Counted from the first letter of the stretch, positions 1 through 6,014 are shown. The stretch is 6,105 bases of DNA from Zoogloeaceae bacterium (GCA_031267345.1 JAIRZG010000250.1:1-6105), one strand, 5' to 3'. The notes: generated from the sequence alone by a model not told the origin. Program-made: numbers and translations.

Positions 1-120
1 AGCAGATTCTGGGTGCTTTACGACACATCCAAAAATGTCCCGCTCTGGTCAAGTCTTTCTTCCAGCAACCAGAATGCCAATATATTATTTAAGGACTTTA
101 CTTATGAGAAGGTTAGTAAC

Positions 121-150
121 AATAAATTAAGAACAATGCTCCTCGCATTG
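121..150 (-). terminator. Weak Rho-independent-like terminator after waaG
   Basis: On the minus strand a 6-bp stem (CAATGC / GCATTG, 134-139 with 145-150, five-base loop) is followed at once by the T-rich run TTCTTAATTTATT. The position, about 195 nt past the waaG stop, suits the end of the operon. The stem is short and only half G/C, so termination would be inefficient; the larger G/C-rich palindromes between it and waaG could contribute. Confidence 0.35.
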
Positions 151-159
151 GGGAGAGTT

Positions 160-208
160 GGAGAAAGGGGGCAGCGTCATTTCGCGCGGAACCGCCGCCC
201 CCCTCTCC
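160..208. repeat. Imperfect G/C-rich inverted repeat
   Basis: The left arm at 160-176 (GGAGAAAGGGGGCAGCG) and the right arm at 193-208 (CGCCGCCCCCCTCTCC) are complementary over nearly their whole length, with about one bulge and one or two mismatches, separated by 16 bases. Such runs of G against C just past the end of a gene are typical of intergenic palindromic repeat families. On the minus strand it lies about 140 nt after the waaG stop and would form a strong RNA hairpin, which could protect or end the waaG transcript. Confidence 0.5.
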
Positions 209-231
209 TGCACCTTGACGTAAATTCGAGA

Positions 232-268
232 CATCCTCCCCACGAAGGGGACGGAGGAGGGGGAAGAC
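232..268 (+). repeat. G/C-rich intergenic repeat, copy 1 (downstream of waaG)
   Basis: This copy begins CATCCTCCCC and ends AGGAGGGGGAAGAC. The same two ends, in the same order and orientation, occur at 1527-1569 on the other side of waaG (CATCCCCTCCCC ... AGGAAGGGGGAAGAC). Inside the copy, TCCTCC (234-239) can pair with GGAGGA (253-258), and CCCC (238-241) with GGGG (247-250). It looks like one member of a dispersed intergenic palindromic family; the inner part has diverged from copy 2. Confidence 0.5.
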
Positions 269-345
269 GGGACGCCCGGCATCGCAAACGCATCGCTTGT
301 CATTTCAACAGCGTTCATGCGATTGCCCTGCCCTGTGGCTTGAAG

Positions 346-1485
346 TTACGCGCGAAAAACATCGCCGGGCGAGGCAAGAATTTTGTCCGCCGCGCGTTGG
401 GGCAAGGCGTAAATGTCCGCGCTTTCGGCGTAGGCCAGGGCGTTGCGGCTGAAAGATCGGCGTTGTTCGGCGTTGGCAAGCAGTTCCGCCAGCGCAACGT
501 CCAGCGCTTCCTGTGTAAAAGGGCTTGCCAGCACCCTGCCCGCGTCCGCCTCGCTGATGTAATGGGCATAGCCGCAAACATCCGTGACCAGCGCGGGTAG
601 ACCGGAAACCAGCGCCTCCAGCAGCACCGTGCCGGTGTTTTCGTTGTAGGCGGGATGAATGAGCAAATCCGCGCCCAGCAAAAAACGCGGGATGTCGTCA
701 CGGCCTTTGAGGATTTGCACCTGCTCCGCCAAGCCCAATGCCCGCGCCTGCGTGAGAAAGGGCGCGGCTTCATCCTGACCGATGGCGATGAGGCAGGTAC
801 GGGCGCGTAGTTCCACGGGCAGCGCCGCCATTGCCTTCAGGCTGCGATCCAGTCCCTTGGTCTTGAAGCCGGAGCCGATTTGCGCGAGCAGCAGCACATC
901 GTCATCCAGGTTGAATTCCTGCCGGAATCCGGCGCGAATGGCCTCGGCGTTGGCGGGACGCCTTCTGTCCGGCGCGATGCCCGGCGGCAGCAAAAAGAAG
1001 CGTTCCGGCGGCGTGGCGTAGTGGCGAATAAAGAAGGGTTGTTGCGTGGCGGAAATCATCAGGATTCGGGTGTTTGCCGCTACGTCAAATACCGCCCGCT
1101 CATAGGCGGCGAAGTGGCGGTAACGCCCGGTCAGGCGATAAAAAGGATGGCGCAGGGTGGCGGCTTTTTCCAGAAAGCAGGGGTCGGCGGCGTAATACAC
1201 GTCCAGACCCGGCATTTTGTTGAAGCCGACCACGCGCGCGTACGGCTCGCGCTCAAGATCGGCAGCGACCCAGGCGGTGAATTTTTCATTGCGCTTGTGA
1301 TTGAAAAACGCCCTGACGGGCGCAATCCGCACCTCGAACCCCGCCGGAATCTCACCTTGCCAACTCAGGGTATAAACGCGAATCCTTGCGCCGCGCCGCT
1401 GGCACTCCAGCGCAATGGCGAGAAAATCGCGTTGCAACCCGCCGAAGGGAAAATATTTGTAGAGGAGGAAGGCAATCAGGGGCAT
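346..1485 (-). CDS. waaG: LPS core glucosyltransferase I (WaaG/RfaG)
   Basis: This is a 379-residue glycosyltransferase of the GT4 family (GT-B fold) that, by homology, transfers glucose from UDP-glucose to heptose II of the LPS inner core at the cytoplasmic face of the inner membrane. Similarity to enterobacterial WaaG (374 residues) is recognisable along the whole length: LYKYFPFGGLQRDF at 8-21 (donor-site glycine loop), VVGFNKMPGLDVYYAAD at 85-101, the basic aromatic segment RLTGRYRHFAAYER at 117-130 (membrane-interacting region in E. coli), LPPGI at 166-170, and the EX7E motif with E282 and E290 after HPAY. The ATG start puts the N-terminus level with E. coli WaaG, although no Shine-Dalgarno sequence is visible before it. 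It follows dsbA after 141 bp and may share its transcript. No other LPS core gene is in view, so it is isolated from its pathway partners. A related GT4 enzyme with another acceptor is possible but less likely. Confidence 0.9.
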   Translation of the reverse strand: MPLIAFLLYKYFPFGGLQRDFLAIALECQRRGARIRVYTLSWQGEIPAGFEVRIAPVRAFFNHKRNEKFTAWVAADLEREPYARVVGFNKMPGLDVYYAADPCFLEKAATLRHPFYRLTGRYRHFAAYERAVFDVAANTRILMISATQQPFFIRHYATPPERFFLLPPGIAPDRRRPANAEAIRAGFRQEFNLDDDVLLLAQIGSGFKTKGLDRSLKAMAALPVELRARTCLIAIGQDEAAPFLTQARALGLAEQVQILKGRDDIPRFLLGADLLIHPAYNENTGTVLLEALVSGLPALVTDVCGYAHYISEADAGRVLASPFTQEALDVALAELLANAEQRRSFSRNALAYAESADIYALPQRAADKILASPGDVFRA

Positions 1486-1523
1486 CGGAGGTCAAGCGTC
1501 AAAAGAAGTTAGCGGGGAGAAAA

Positions 1524-1543
1524 CCCCATCCCCTCCCCGACCC
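1524..1543 (-). promoter_or_regulatory. Potential G-quadruplex upstream of waaG
   Basis: On the minus strand (the waaG sense strand) four G runs follow one another: GGG (1543-1541), GGGG (1538-1535), GGGG (1533-1530) and GGGG (1527-1524), with loops of two, one and two bases. This is a short-loop, high-stability quadruplex pattern. It ends 38 nt before the waaG ATG, so it would sit in the waaG leader or in the dsbA-waaG intergenic RNA. A competing GGGG/CCCC hairpin (1514-1517 with 1524-1527, six-base loop) uses part of the same bases. A regulatory role is inference. Confidence 0.5.
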
Positions 1544-1569
1544 GCTCCTTGAAAAGGAAGGGGGAAGAC
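1527..1569 (+). repeat. G/C-rich intergenic repeat, copy 2 (upstream of waaG)
   Basis: Second copy of the element at 232-268, in the same orientation. Both share the CATCC...TCCCC start and the AGGA(A)GGGGGAAGAC end; the last ten bases GGGGGAAGAC are identical. Inside is a small perfect hairpin, TCCTT-GAA-AAGGA at 1546-1558. The element fills most of the dsbA-waaG gap and overlaps the G-quadruplex pattern. Confidence 0.5.
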
Positions 1570-1626
1570 CCACGTTCATCACGAAGGCGCGGCCTGTGCT
1601 GAATTTTGCCGATCCCGGATAGCGGA

Positions 1627-2256
1627 TCACTGGCCTTTGATCTGGGCAATCAGTTTGTCGGTGTTTTGCAGCAGTTCTTCGTAGTTTGCGCCGAGCATTT
1701 GGTAGGCGCCGTCGACCACGATGGCGGGGACGCTTTCCACCTGGGCGGATTGGCGCAGTTTTTCGCCCTGATTGACCTTGCTCATGACGGTAAAGGATTT
1801 CATGATTTCGCTGAACTTCTCGCTGTTGCCGCCCTGTTTGGCGTACCAGTCGAGGATGGCCTTGTCGGTATAGAGTTTCAGCCTTTGCTGGTGCAGGGCG
1901 TCAAAAACCTTGCTATCCAGCTTGGCGAGTTCGCCGTTGACTTCCAGCGCGTAATAGAGGCGGGCGAGGCTGGCCCAGGTCGTGTTCCAGGCGACGGGGA
2001 TGCGGCGGAAGACGACATGGGCGGGCTGGCGGGCAGCCCATCTGCTGATGATGGGATGAAAGTCGTTGCAGTGGTTGCAGCCGTAGGAAAAAAACTCCAG
2101 GACGGCAACCTTGCCCGCTTCCTCTTTGGGCAACGGACGCGGCAAACGCTCATAGGTCGCGTCGGCAGGCTGCTGGGCGGACAAGATGGTCGGCAGGGCA
2201 GCGCCCAGCGCCAGCGCGGCGGAAGAGACAAAAAAATGGCGACGTCCGGTTTGCAT
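1627..2256 (-). CDS. dsbA: Periplasmic thiol:disulfide interchange protein DsbA
   Basis: A 209-residue thioredoxin-fold oxidase, close to the E. coli DsbA precursor length (208), that introduces disulfide bonds into exported proteins in the periplasm and is normally reoxidised by DsbB. The active site C60-N61-H62-C63 lies in EFFSYGCNHCNDFHP, and the cis-proline loop is VPAIVVDG near residue 175. The dipeptide between the cysteines is N-H instead of the P-H of E. coli, which would be expected to alter redox potential. The N-terminus has GRRHFF at 4-9, then a hydrophobic stretch and a likely cleavage after LSA near residue 27: a signal peptide fitting the twin-arginine pattern, though Sec export is also possible. 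The ATG is set by a strong GGAGGA seven bases upstream. Only three bases separate it from the SPOR gene, so the two are certainly in one operon. Confidence 0.94.
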   Translation of the reverse strand: MQTGRRHFFVSSAALALGAALPTILSAQQPADATYERLPRPLPKEEAGKVAVLEFFSYGCNHCNDFHPIISRWAARQPAHVVFRRIPVAWNTTWASLARLYYALEVNGELAKLDSKVFDALHQQRLKLYTDKAILDWYAKQGGNSEKFSEIMKSFTVMSKVNQGEKLRQSAQVESVPAIVVDGAYQMLGANYEELLQNTDKLIAQIKGQ

Positions 2257-2259
2257 GGT

Positions 2260-2838
2260 TTATTCCTCCACGTTAATCAATAGGGTTTCCACGCCTTGCT
2301 GCGCCAGTTTGGCGCGGGTGCTGCTGGCTTCATCAATCTTGCTGTACGGCCCCAGACGCAGACGGAAAAAGGTATTGCCCTGCACCATGACCTGCTGCAC
2401 ATGGGCTTCCATGCCTTTCATGGCCAACGATGCCTTGAGGTTATCCGCTTCCTGCGGGTTGCTGAACGCGCCCGCTTGCAGGTAATGCAGTTTTACGGGC
2501 ATGGGGATGGGCACGGCGGGCGCGGACACCGCGACATTGGCGGTGGACGGTGGTTGCGGCACGGCAGTCGTGTTTCCCGGCAGGATGTCGTAGAACTGGA
2601 AGCGGTTTTCCGGCGTGACGGCGTCGCCGGGTTTGCCGGGCAAGGCGACGGGCGGTTGCCCCTGATCGGGCTGGATATTCTGCGTCGGCGGCGCGGCGCT
2701 GGTGAAAGGCGCTTCCATCCGTTGCGTGTACCAGACCACGGTAGCGGCAATCACCACGCCCAGAACCAGGCCGACGAACATGCCCACCAGTGTGCCGCCC
2801 TGCGATGAATGTCTTGCGCCATGCTGTGCTGTTTTCAT
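2260..2838 (-). CDS. SPOR-domain inner-membrane protein (FtsN-like)
   Basis: A 192-residue bitopic protein. A short cytoplasmic N-terminus is followed by one transmembrane helix (about 16-37, GTLVGMFVGLVLG...VVWY), a proline/alanine/glutamine-rich linker (about 42-115) containing RFQFYDILPG at 79-88, and a C-terminal SPOR domain (about 116-189) with YLQAGAFSN and FFRLRLGPY. SPOR domains bind glycan strands lacking stem peptides at the division septum, so a role in cell division or septal peptidoglycan is likely; the layout is that of a short FtsN-like protein. I withhold a symbol because such proteins are numerous and this one is shorter than E. coli FtsN (319). It starts 19 nt after argS; the likely Shine-Dalgarno AAGGAG (2851-2856) is 12 nt from the ATG, a rather long spacing. 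The place between argS and dsbA is one I associate with betaproteobacteria. Confidence 0.9.
   Translation of the reverse strand: MKTAQHGARHSSQGGTLVGMFVGLVLGVVIAATVVWYTQRMEAPFTSAAPPTQNIQPDQGQPPVALPGKPGDAVTPENRFQFYDILPGNTTAVPQPPSTANVAVSAPAVPIPMPVKLHYLQAGAFSNPQEADNLKASLAMKGMEAHVQQVMVQGNTFFRLRLGPYSKIDEASSTRAKLAQQGVETLLINVEE
2264..2269 (-). promoter_or_regulatory. Shine-Dalgarno of dsbA inside the end of the SPOR gene
   Basis: GGAGGA on the minus strand lies seven bases before the dsbA ATG. It is formed by the last codons of the SPOR gene (GTG GAG GAA TAA), so the ribosome site of dsbA is embedded in the upstream reading frame, suggesting translational coupling. It fixes the dsbA start. Confidence 0.8.
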
Positions 2839-2857
2839 GATGAGTAAGAACTCCTTG

Positions 2858-4624
2858 TTACATGCTGTCCGGGCAGGATACGCCCAATAAATCCAGACCG
2901 TTCCGGATCACCTGCCGTATTGCCGCCGCCAATGCCAGCCGCGCCCGTTTTGTGGCTTCCTCTTCCACCAATATGCGTTCGGCGTTGTACCAGGCGTGGA
3001 ATTCGGCAGCCAGGTCTTTCAGGTAAAAGGCGACCTGGTGCGGCGCAAGGTCTTGCGCGGCGGACTCGATGATCTCCGGAAAGGCCGCGAGTCGGGCGGC
3101 AAGCGCCAGTTCGTGCTCAGCGGTGAGCTGATCCGCAGGCGCGTGGCGCAGCGTCGCCGCGTCGCCGCCCCATTGCGCGAGCACGGAAACGATACGCGCG
3201 TGGGCGTATTGAATGTAATACACCGGATTTTCATTGCTCTGGCTTTTGGCAAGCTCGAGATCAAAATCCAGATGCTGATCGGCCTTCCTGAGCACATAAA
3301 AGAAGCGGCAGGCGTCGTTGCCGACATCATTCCGCAATTGGCGCAAGGTGACATATTCGCCGGAACGGGTAGCCATCGAAACTTTCTGCCCATCCCGATA
3401 CAGCACCGCGAACTGCACCAGCGCCACATCGAGCTTTGCCGCGTCCAGACCCAGCGCCGTGATCGCGCCTTTTACCCGCGCGATATAGCCGTGGTGGTCC
3501 GCGCCCCAGACGTTGATCAGACGGTCAAAGCCGCGCTCGTACTTGTTCAGGTGATAGGCGATGTCGGAAGCGAAATAGGTGTACATGCCGTTTTCACGCT
3601 GCGCCACACGGTCTTTTTCGTCGCCGAAGGCCGTGGATTTAAACCACTTGGCGCCATCCTGCGTATAGAGTTGTCCAGCCTTGTCCAGCCGATCGACGCA
3701 ACGCGCCACCAGTCCGGTATCGAACAAGCCCTTTTCGGAAAACCAGACCTCGAACTGTACGCCGAACGCTTCCAGATCATTGCGCCCGTCGGCGAGTTGC
3801 TCGGAGAGCACATGCTGATGCACGGCGTTCCAGTCCTCGCCCAACAGTTTTTTGCCGTTGGCGATGAGCGCGTCCAGATGTTGTTCGCGCTGCGTTTTTG
3901 CCGCCGCATCCTCTCTTGCCGGATCGGGCAGACCCGGTGTGCCCGCCAGCACGTCCGCCGCCGCGCGCGCGTAACGCTCGCCGCGCATCGCCCGCAATTG
4001 CCCTGCCATGACACGCACGTAATCGCCCTGGTAGGCGTTGGGTGGAAAGGCGATGCCGGAGACGCCCGACAATTCCAGATAGCGCAGCCAGGCGGAGACG
4101 GCGAGAATATCCATCTGTCGTCCGGCGTCATTCACGTAGTATTCCCGCGTCACGTCCCAACCGGCGAAGGCGAGCAGACGCCCCAAAGACGCGCCATAGG
4201 CCGCGCCGCGCCCGTGTCCGACATGCAACGGCCCGGTCGGATTGGCGGAGACGAATTCCAGCAGCGTCTTTTTGCCGCCGCCCAGCGTCGAACGCCCGTA
4301 ATCCACGCCTGCCGCCAGCACGGCGGCAACCACGTCGGTCTTGGCGGTGGCGTCCAGCGTGAAATTGATGAAGCCCGCGCCAGCGATTTCCACTTTGGCG
4401 ACCAGCGCGGAAACCGGCAATTCCGCCAGCAGACGCGCCGCCAGTTCGCGCGGATTTTTTTTCAGCGCGCGCGCCAGCTGCATGGCCAGATTGCTGGCAA
4501 AATCGCCGTGACCCGCGTCACGCGGACGTTCCAGCAAAATGGGCGTATCGGCGGCCTCCGGCGCGACGCTGGCAAGCGCGCGGCGCAACAAGGCGGTGAG
4601 TTCGGTGCGGGGGTCGTGGGCCAT
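2858..4624 (-). CDS. argS: Arginyl-tRNA synthetase
   Basis: A 588-residue class I aminoacyl-tRNA synthetase (E. coli ArgS has 577) that charges tRNA-Arg with arginine using ATP, in the cytoplasm. Domains in order: N-terminal tRNA D-loop-recognition domain (about 5-92, with PRDAGHGDFASNLAM at 34-48); Rossmann catalytic core with the HIGH motif as HVGH at 134-137 in EFVSANPTGPLHVGHGRG; NVWGADHHGYIARV at 371-384; the degenerate KMSKS region KVSMATRSGEYVTL at 414-427, of the form usual in proteobacterial ArgS; and the all-helical anticodon-binding DALR domain from about 469 (YYIQYAHARI) to the end, closing with QVIRNGLDLLGVSCPDSM. It is complete and intact. The first in-frame ATG is used although no Shine-Dalgarno precedes it. 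It heads the argS-SPOR-dsbA operon, behind a perfect -10 box. Confidence 0.98.
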   Translation of the reverse strand: MAHDPRTELTALLRRALASVAPEAADTPILLERPRDAGHGDFASNLAMQLARALKKNPRELAARLLAELPVSALVAKVEIAGAGFINFTLDATAKTDVVAAVLAAGVDYGRSTLGGGKKTLLEFVSANPTGPLHVGHGRGAAYGASLGRLLAFAGWDVTREYYVNDAGRQMDILAVSAWLRYLELSGVSGIAFPPNAYQGDYVRVMAGQLRAMRGERYARAAADVLAGTPGLPDPAREDAAAKTQREQHLDALIANGKKLLGEDWNAVHQHVLSEQLADGRNDLEAFGVQFEVWFSEKGLFDTGLVARCVDRLDKAGQLYTQDGAKWFKSTAFGDEKDRVAQRENGMYTYFASDIAYHLNKYERGFDRLINVWGADHHGYIARVKGAITALGLDAAKLDVALVQFAVLYRDGQKVSMATRSGEYVTLRQLRNDVGNDACRFFYVLRKADQHLDFDLELAKSQSNENPVYYIQYAHARIVSVLAQWGGDAATLRHAPADQLTAEHELALAARLAAFPEIIESAAQDLAPHQVAFYLKDLAAEFHAWYNAERILVEEEATKRARLALAAAIRQVIRNGLDLLGVSCPDSM

Positions 4625-4654
4625 TGACGGTCTGGCGTAAGGAGAAGGACGGCG

Positions 4655-4660
4655 ATTATA
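4655..4660 (-). promoter_or_regulatory. argS: Perfect -10 box, probable argS operon promoter
   Basis: The minus strand reads TATAAT here, 30 nt before the argS ATG, within the 100-bp gap after the HDOD gene. Transcription would begin about 7 bases downstream, giving a leader of roughly 24 nt. No good TTGACA match exists at 16-18 bp spacing (TGTCTT at 17 bp). A perfect TATAAT in otherwise GC-rich sequence at the right distance is still persuasive. Confidence 0.5.
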
Positions 4661-4724
4661 CGGGGTTCAAGGGATGGAAGACAGAAGAGCGAACGCCGGA
4701 AGTGTTACAGGTTGTCAGCCCAGG

Positions 4725-5561
4725 TCAATTAAAAATAACCGAGGCGTACTGGTAACGGGCTTCGATGGCGCCGAAAAGGGCGGAGCAATCCTGACTCCAA
4801 TCCACGCCAAGGGTTTTGTGCACGACGGGCGAGAGACGCGTCACGCGGTTGACGTTGCGATGCGGCAGATTCAGCGCGTTGGCGATGAGTTCAGCCATAT
4901 GGGTGATGGCGACCAGTTTTTGCGTGGCGGCCTTGTCGCTGGGCGTGTGATGGTGTCCGATGGCGGCGACGACATCCGCAGGCAGACGCCAGTGGTGGGC
5001 GACCATCGCGCCGATGGTGCAGTGGTCAAAACCGAACAGTTCCCTTTCGGCGGCGCAGATTTCCTTGCCATGCACTTCCACCAGCAACCGCGCCCGCTGG
5101 AATTCCAGTGGATGAATGCAACTCATCCACAGTTGTCCCACATCGTGCAGCAAGCCGGCGACCAGCGCGACATGCGGATTGACATTCACCAGTTGCGCCA
5201 GCTCCTGCGCGCCGATACCGACGGCGAGGCTGTGTTCCCAGGAAAAGCGGGTACGGCAATGTCCGGCGAAACTCACTGTGCTGGCAGCCAGCACGATTTC
5301 CCGGATGCGCGTAAAGCCGATCAGGGACACGGCGGTGTAGATGTCGCGCACTTCCGGCCAGCCTTCGTAGTACAGGATGCGATTGGCGGCGGAAAGGATG
5401 CGCCCGGTGACGACGGGATCGCGCTCGACGTGCTGGGCCAGGGTGAGCATACTGGAGTTTTCATCATCGAGATCGGCGAGCAATTCGCTGATGATTTTGG
5501 GAAAAGCGGGCAGACGGGCGATGCTTTCGGGCAGGTCTGCGAGTTTGAGGTTGAGCGACAT
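4725..5561 (-). CDS. HDOD-domain protein
   Basis: A 278-residue cytoplasmic protein made almost wholly of one HDOD domain, a relative of the HD phosphohydrolase fold used in bacterial signalling. Recognisable stretches are LPAFPKIISELLADL at 17-31, VERDPVVTGRILSAANR at 45-61, AVSLIGFTRIREIV at 77-90, WEHS with H110, LLHDVGQLWM with H139-D140, ERELFGFDHCTIGAMVAHHW at 172-191, and a triple histidine at 203-205. Many HDOD proteins are thought to bind without catalysis, yet several of the histidine/aspartate positions of the HD fold are kept here. The GYP motif of c-di-GMP phosphodiesterases is absent, and no receiver or GGDEF domain is attached. It begins 23 nt after the stop of the small upstream gene and probably shares its transcript. 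A weak GAGAGA five bases before the ATG may be the ribosome site. The substrate or partner cannot be told from sequence. Confidence 0.9.
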   Translation of the reverse strand: MSLNLKLADLPESIARLPAFPKIISELLADLDDENSSMLTLAQHVERDPVVTGRILSAANRILYYEGWPEVRDIYTAVSLIGFTRIREIVLAASTVSFAGHCRTRFSWEHSLAVGIGAQELAQLVNVNPHVALVAGLLHDVGQLWMSCIHPLEFQRARLLVEVHGKEICAAERELFGFDHCTIGAMVAHHWRLPADVVAAIGHHHTPSDKAATQKLVAITHMAELIANALNLPHRNVNRVTRLSPVVHKTLGVDWSQDCSALFGAIEARYQYASVIFN

Positions 5562-5584
5562 GACATTCTCTCGACGGGAAGTTT

Positions 5585-5911
5585 TCAGACGAGACGGTAG
5601 GCGCGCACGGCATCATAGAAGGCGCGGGTTTCGGGGTGTTCCAGATCGGCGTTGCAGAAAATCTTTTCCAGTTGCGCGGTCTGCATGGCGATGTTCTGGG
5701 CGCGCAGGATGTCGCCGCGCGTGTCTTCTTCGGCGATGCAGAGATAATGGGCGTGATGCGCGCGTAGTTGCGCGAGATTGCTGTCGGTGAGTTCGTGCCC
5801 GGCAGGCAGCATCAACACCGTGACCTGCCGCTCGGAGATGACGGCGGGCCTGGCCAGCGTCATGCCGGCGCGCACCGAAAAAAGGGGAAGATAAACCTGA
5901 CGAATAGCCAT
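5585..5911 (-). CDS. Small protein resembling the N-terminal domain of HD-GYP/HDOD proteins
   Basis: A 108-residue protein with no signal peptide or membrane segment. Residues 6-60 read like the short beta-rich domain often found in front of HD-GYP or HDOD domains: VYLPLFSVRAGMTLARPAV, then LPAGHELTDSNLAQLRAHH and YLCIAEED (the pattern 'L..GM.la..v ... l..G..Lt...l..L ... v.v'). The C-terminal part (about 65-108) looks helical and is unassigned. I chose the ATG at 5911 because GGGAG lies seven bases upstream; an in-frame TTG at 5932 would place that ribosome site inside the gene. The stop is 23 nt before the HDOD gene, so the two are probably co-transcribed and may work as a split regulator. 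The function is unknown; the resemblance is to a pattern, not a proven homology. Confidence 0.75.
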   Translation of the reverse strand: MAIRQVYLPLFSVRAGMTLARPAVISERQVTVLMLPAGHELTDSNLAQLRAHHAHYLCIAEEDTRGDILRAQNIAMQTAQLEKIFCNADLEHPETRAFYDAVRAYRLV

Positions 5912-5918
5912 GCCACAA

Positions 5919-5923
5919 CTCCC
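5919..5923 (-). promoter_or_regulatory. Shine-Dalgarno deciding the start of the small gene
   Basis: GGGAG on the minus strand sits seven bases before the ATG at 5911. It favours this start over the in-frame TTG at 5932, which has no comparable site and would swallow this one. Confidence 0.6.
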
Positions 5924-5942
5924 GAAGGACAAAACAGGCTTG

Positions 5943-5948
5943 ATTTTA
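5943..5948 (-). promoter_or_regulatory. Candidate -10 box for the small-protein/HDOD unit
   Basis: The minus strand reads TAAAAT (5 of 6 matches to TATAAT), 31 nt before the ATG at 5911. No TTGACA-like hexamer is seen at normal spacing, so this is only the best candidate in the gap. Confidence 0.25.
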
Positions 5949-6014
5949 CTCGAAGCCGGAAAGAACGGGATACTTGCGCAGGGCGGAATCCGGGTTGGCG
6001 CAGCAAGAAATTAG

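Larger units (their letters stand above)
1..345. other. Non-coding stretch downstream of waaG
   Basis: No complete gene is supported here. The first ~130 bases are visibly richer in A/T than the rest of the window, and the remainder is G/C-rich palindromic repeat sequence (listed separately). All three plus-strand frames are open from the window edge until at least position 89, so the 3' end of a gene starting outside the window cannot be excluded; one such frame would stop with TAA at 90-92. A 12-bp imperfect inverted repeat (11 of 12 matching) pairs 6-17 with 64-75. Longer open frames running from here into the waaG region are antisense shadows. Confidence 0.6.

Noticed and set aside
127..318. 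63-codon minus-strand frame after waaG
   Set aside because: It is mostly a translation of the G/C-rich repeats and shows no protein-like conservation pattern.
13..600. 195-codon plus-strand frame crossing the non-coding left edge and the end of waaG
   Set aside because: It runs through palindromic repeats and then antisense to conserved WaaG sequence; no domain is seen and the GTG start has no supported ribosome site.
880..1512. 210-codon plus-strand frame opposite the N-terminal half of waaG
   Set aside because: Antisense shadow of a conserved WaaG coding region.
1611..1628. Hairpin GATCC/GGATC just after the dsbA stop as a terminator
   Set aside because: The stem has only five pairs with an eight-base loop, overlaps the stop codon, and is followed by GGCAAAATTC with no T run.
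1606..2283. 225-codon plus-strand frame opposite dsbA
   Set aside because: Antisense shadow of dsbA, which has the CXXC site, cis-proline loop and signal peptide.
2996..4627. 543-codon open frame on the plus strand opposite argS
   Set aside because: ArgS on the other strand is unmistakable over its full length. The plus-strand product shows no recognisable domain, and long antisense frames are expected where the sense gene avoids TTA, CTA and TCA codons.
4725..5561. c-di-GMP phosphodiesterase of the HD-GYP type
   Set aside because: The GYP motif and the long HD-GYP C-terminal signature are absent; the overall pattern is HDOD.
4674..5600. 308-codon plus-strand frame opposite the HDOD gene
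   Set aside because: Same cause: the minus-strand HDOD protein has clear family motifs, the antisense product has none.
5585..5932. Longer form of the small protein starting at TTG (115 residues)
   Set aside because: A better Shine-Dalgarno serves the ATG at 5911 and would lie inside the longer form; the domain-like sequence also begins after that ATG.
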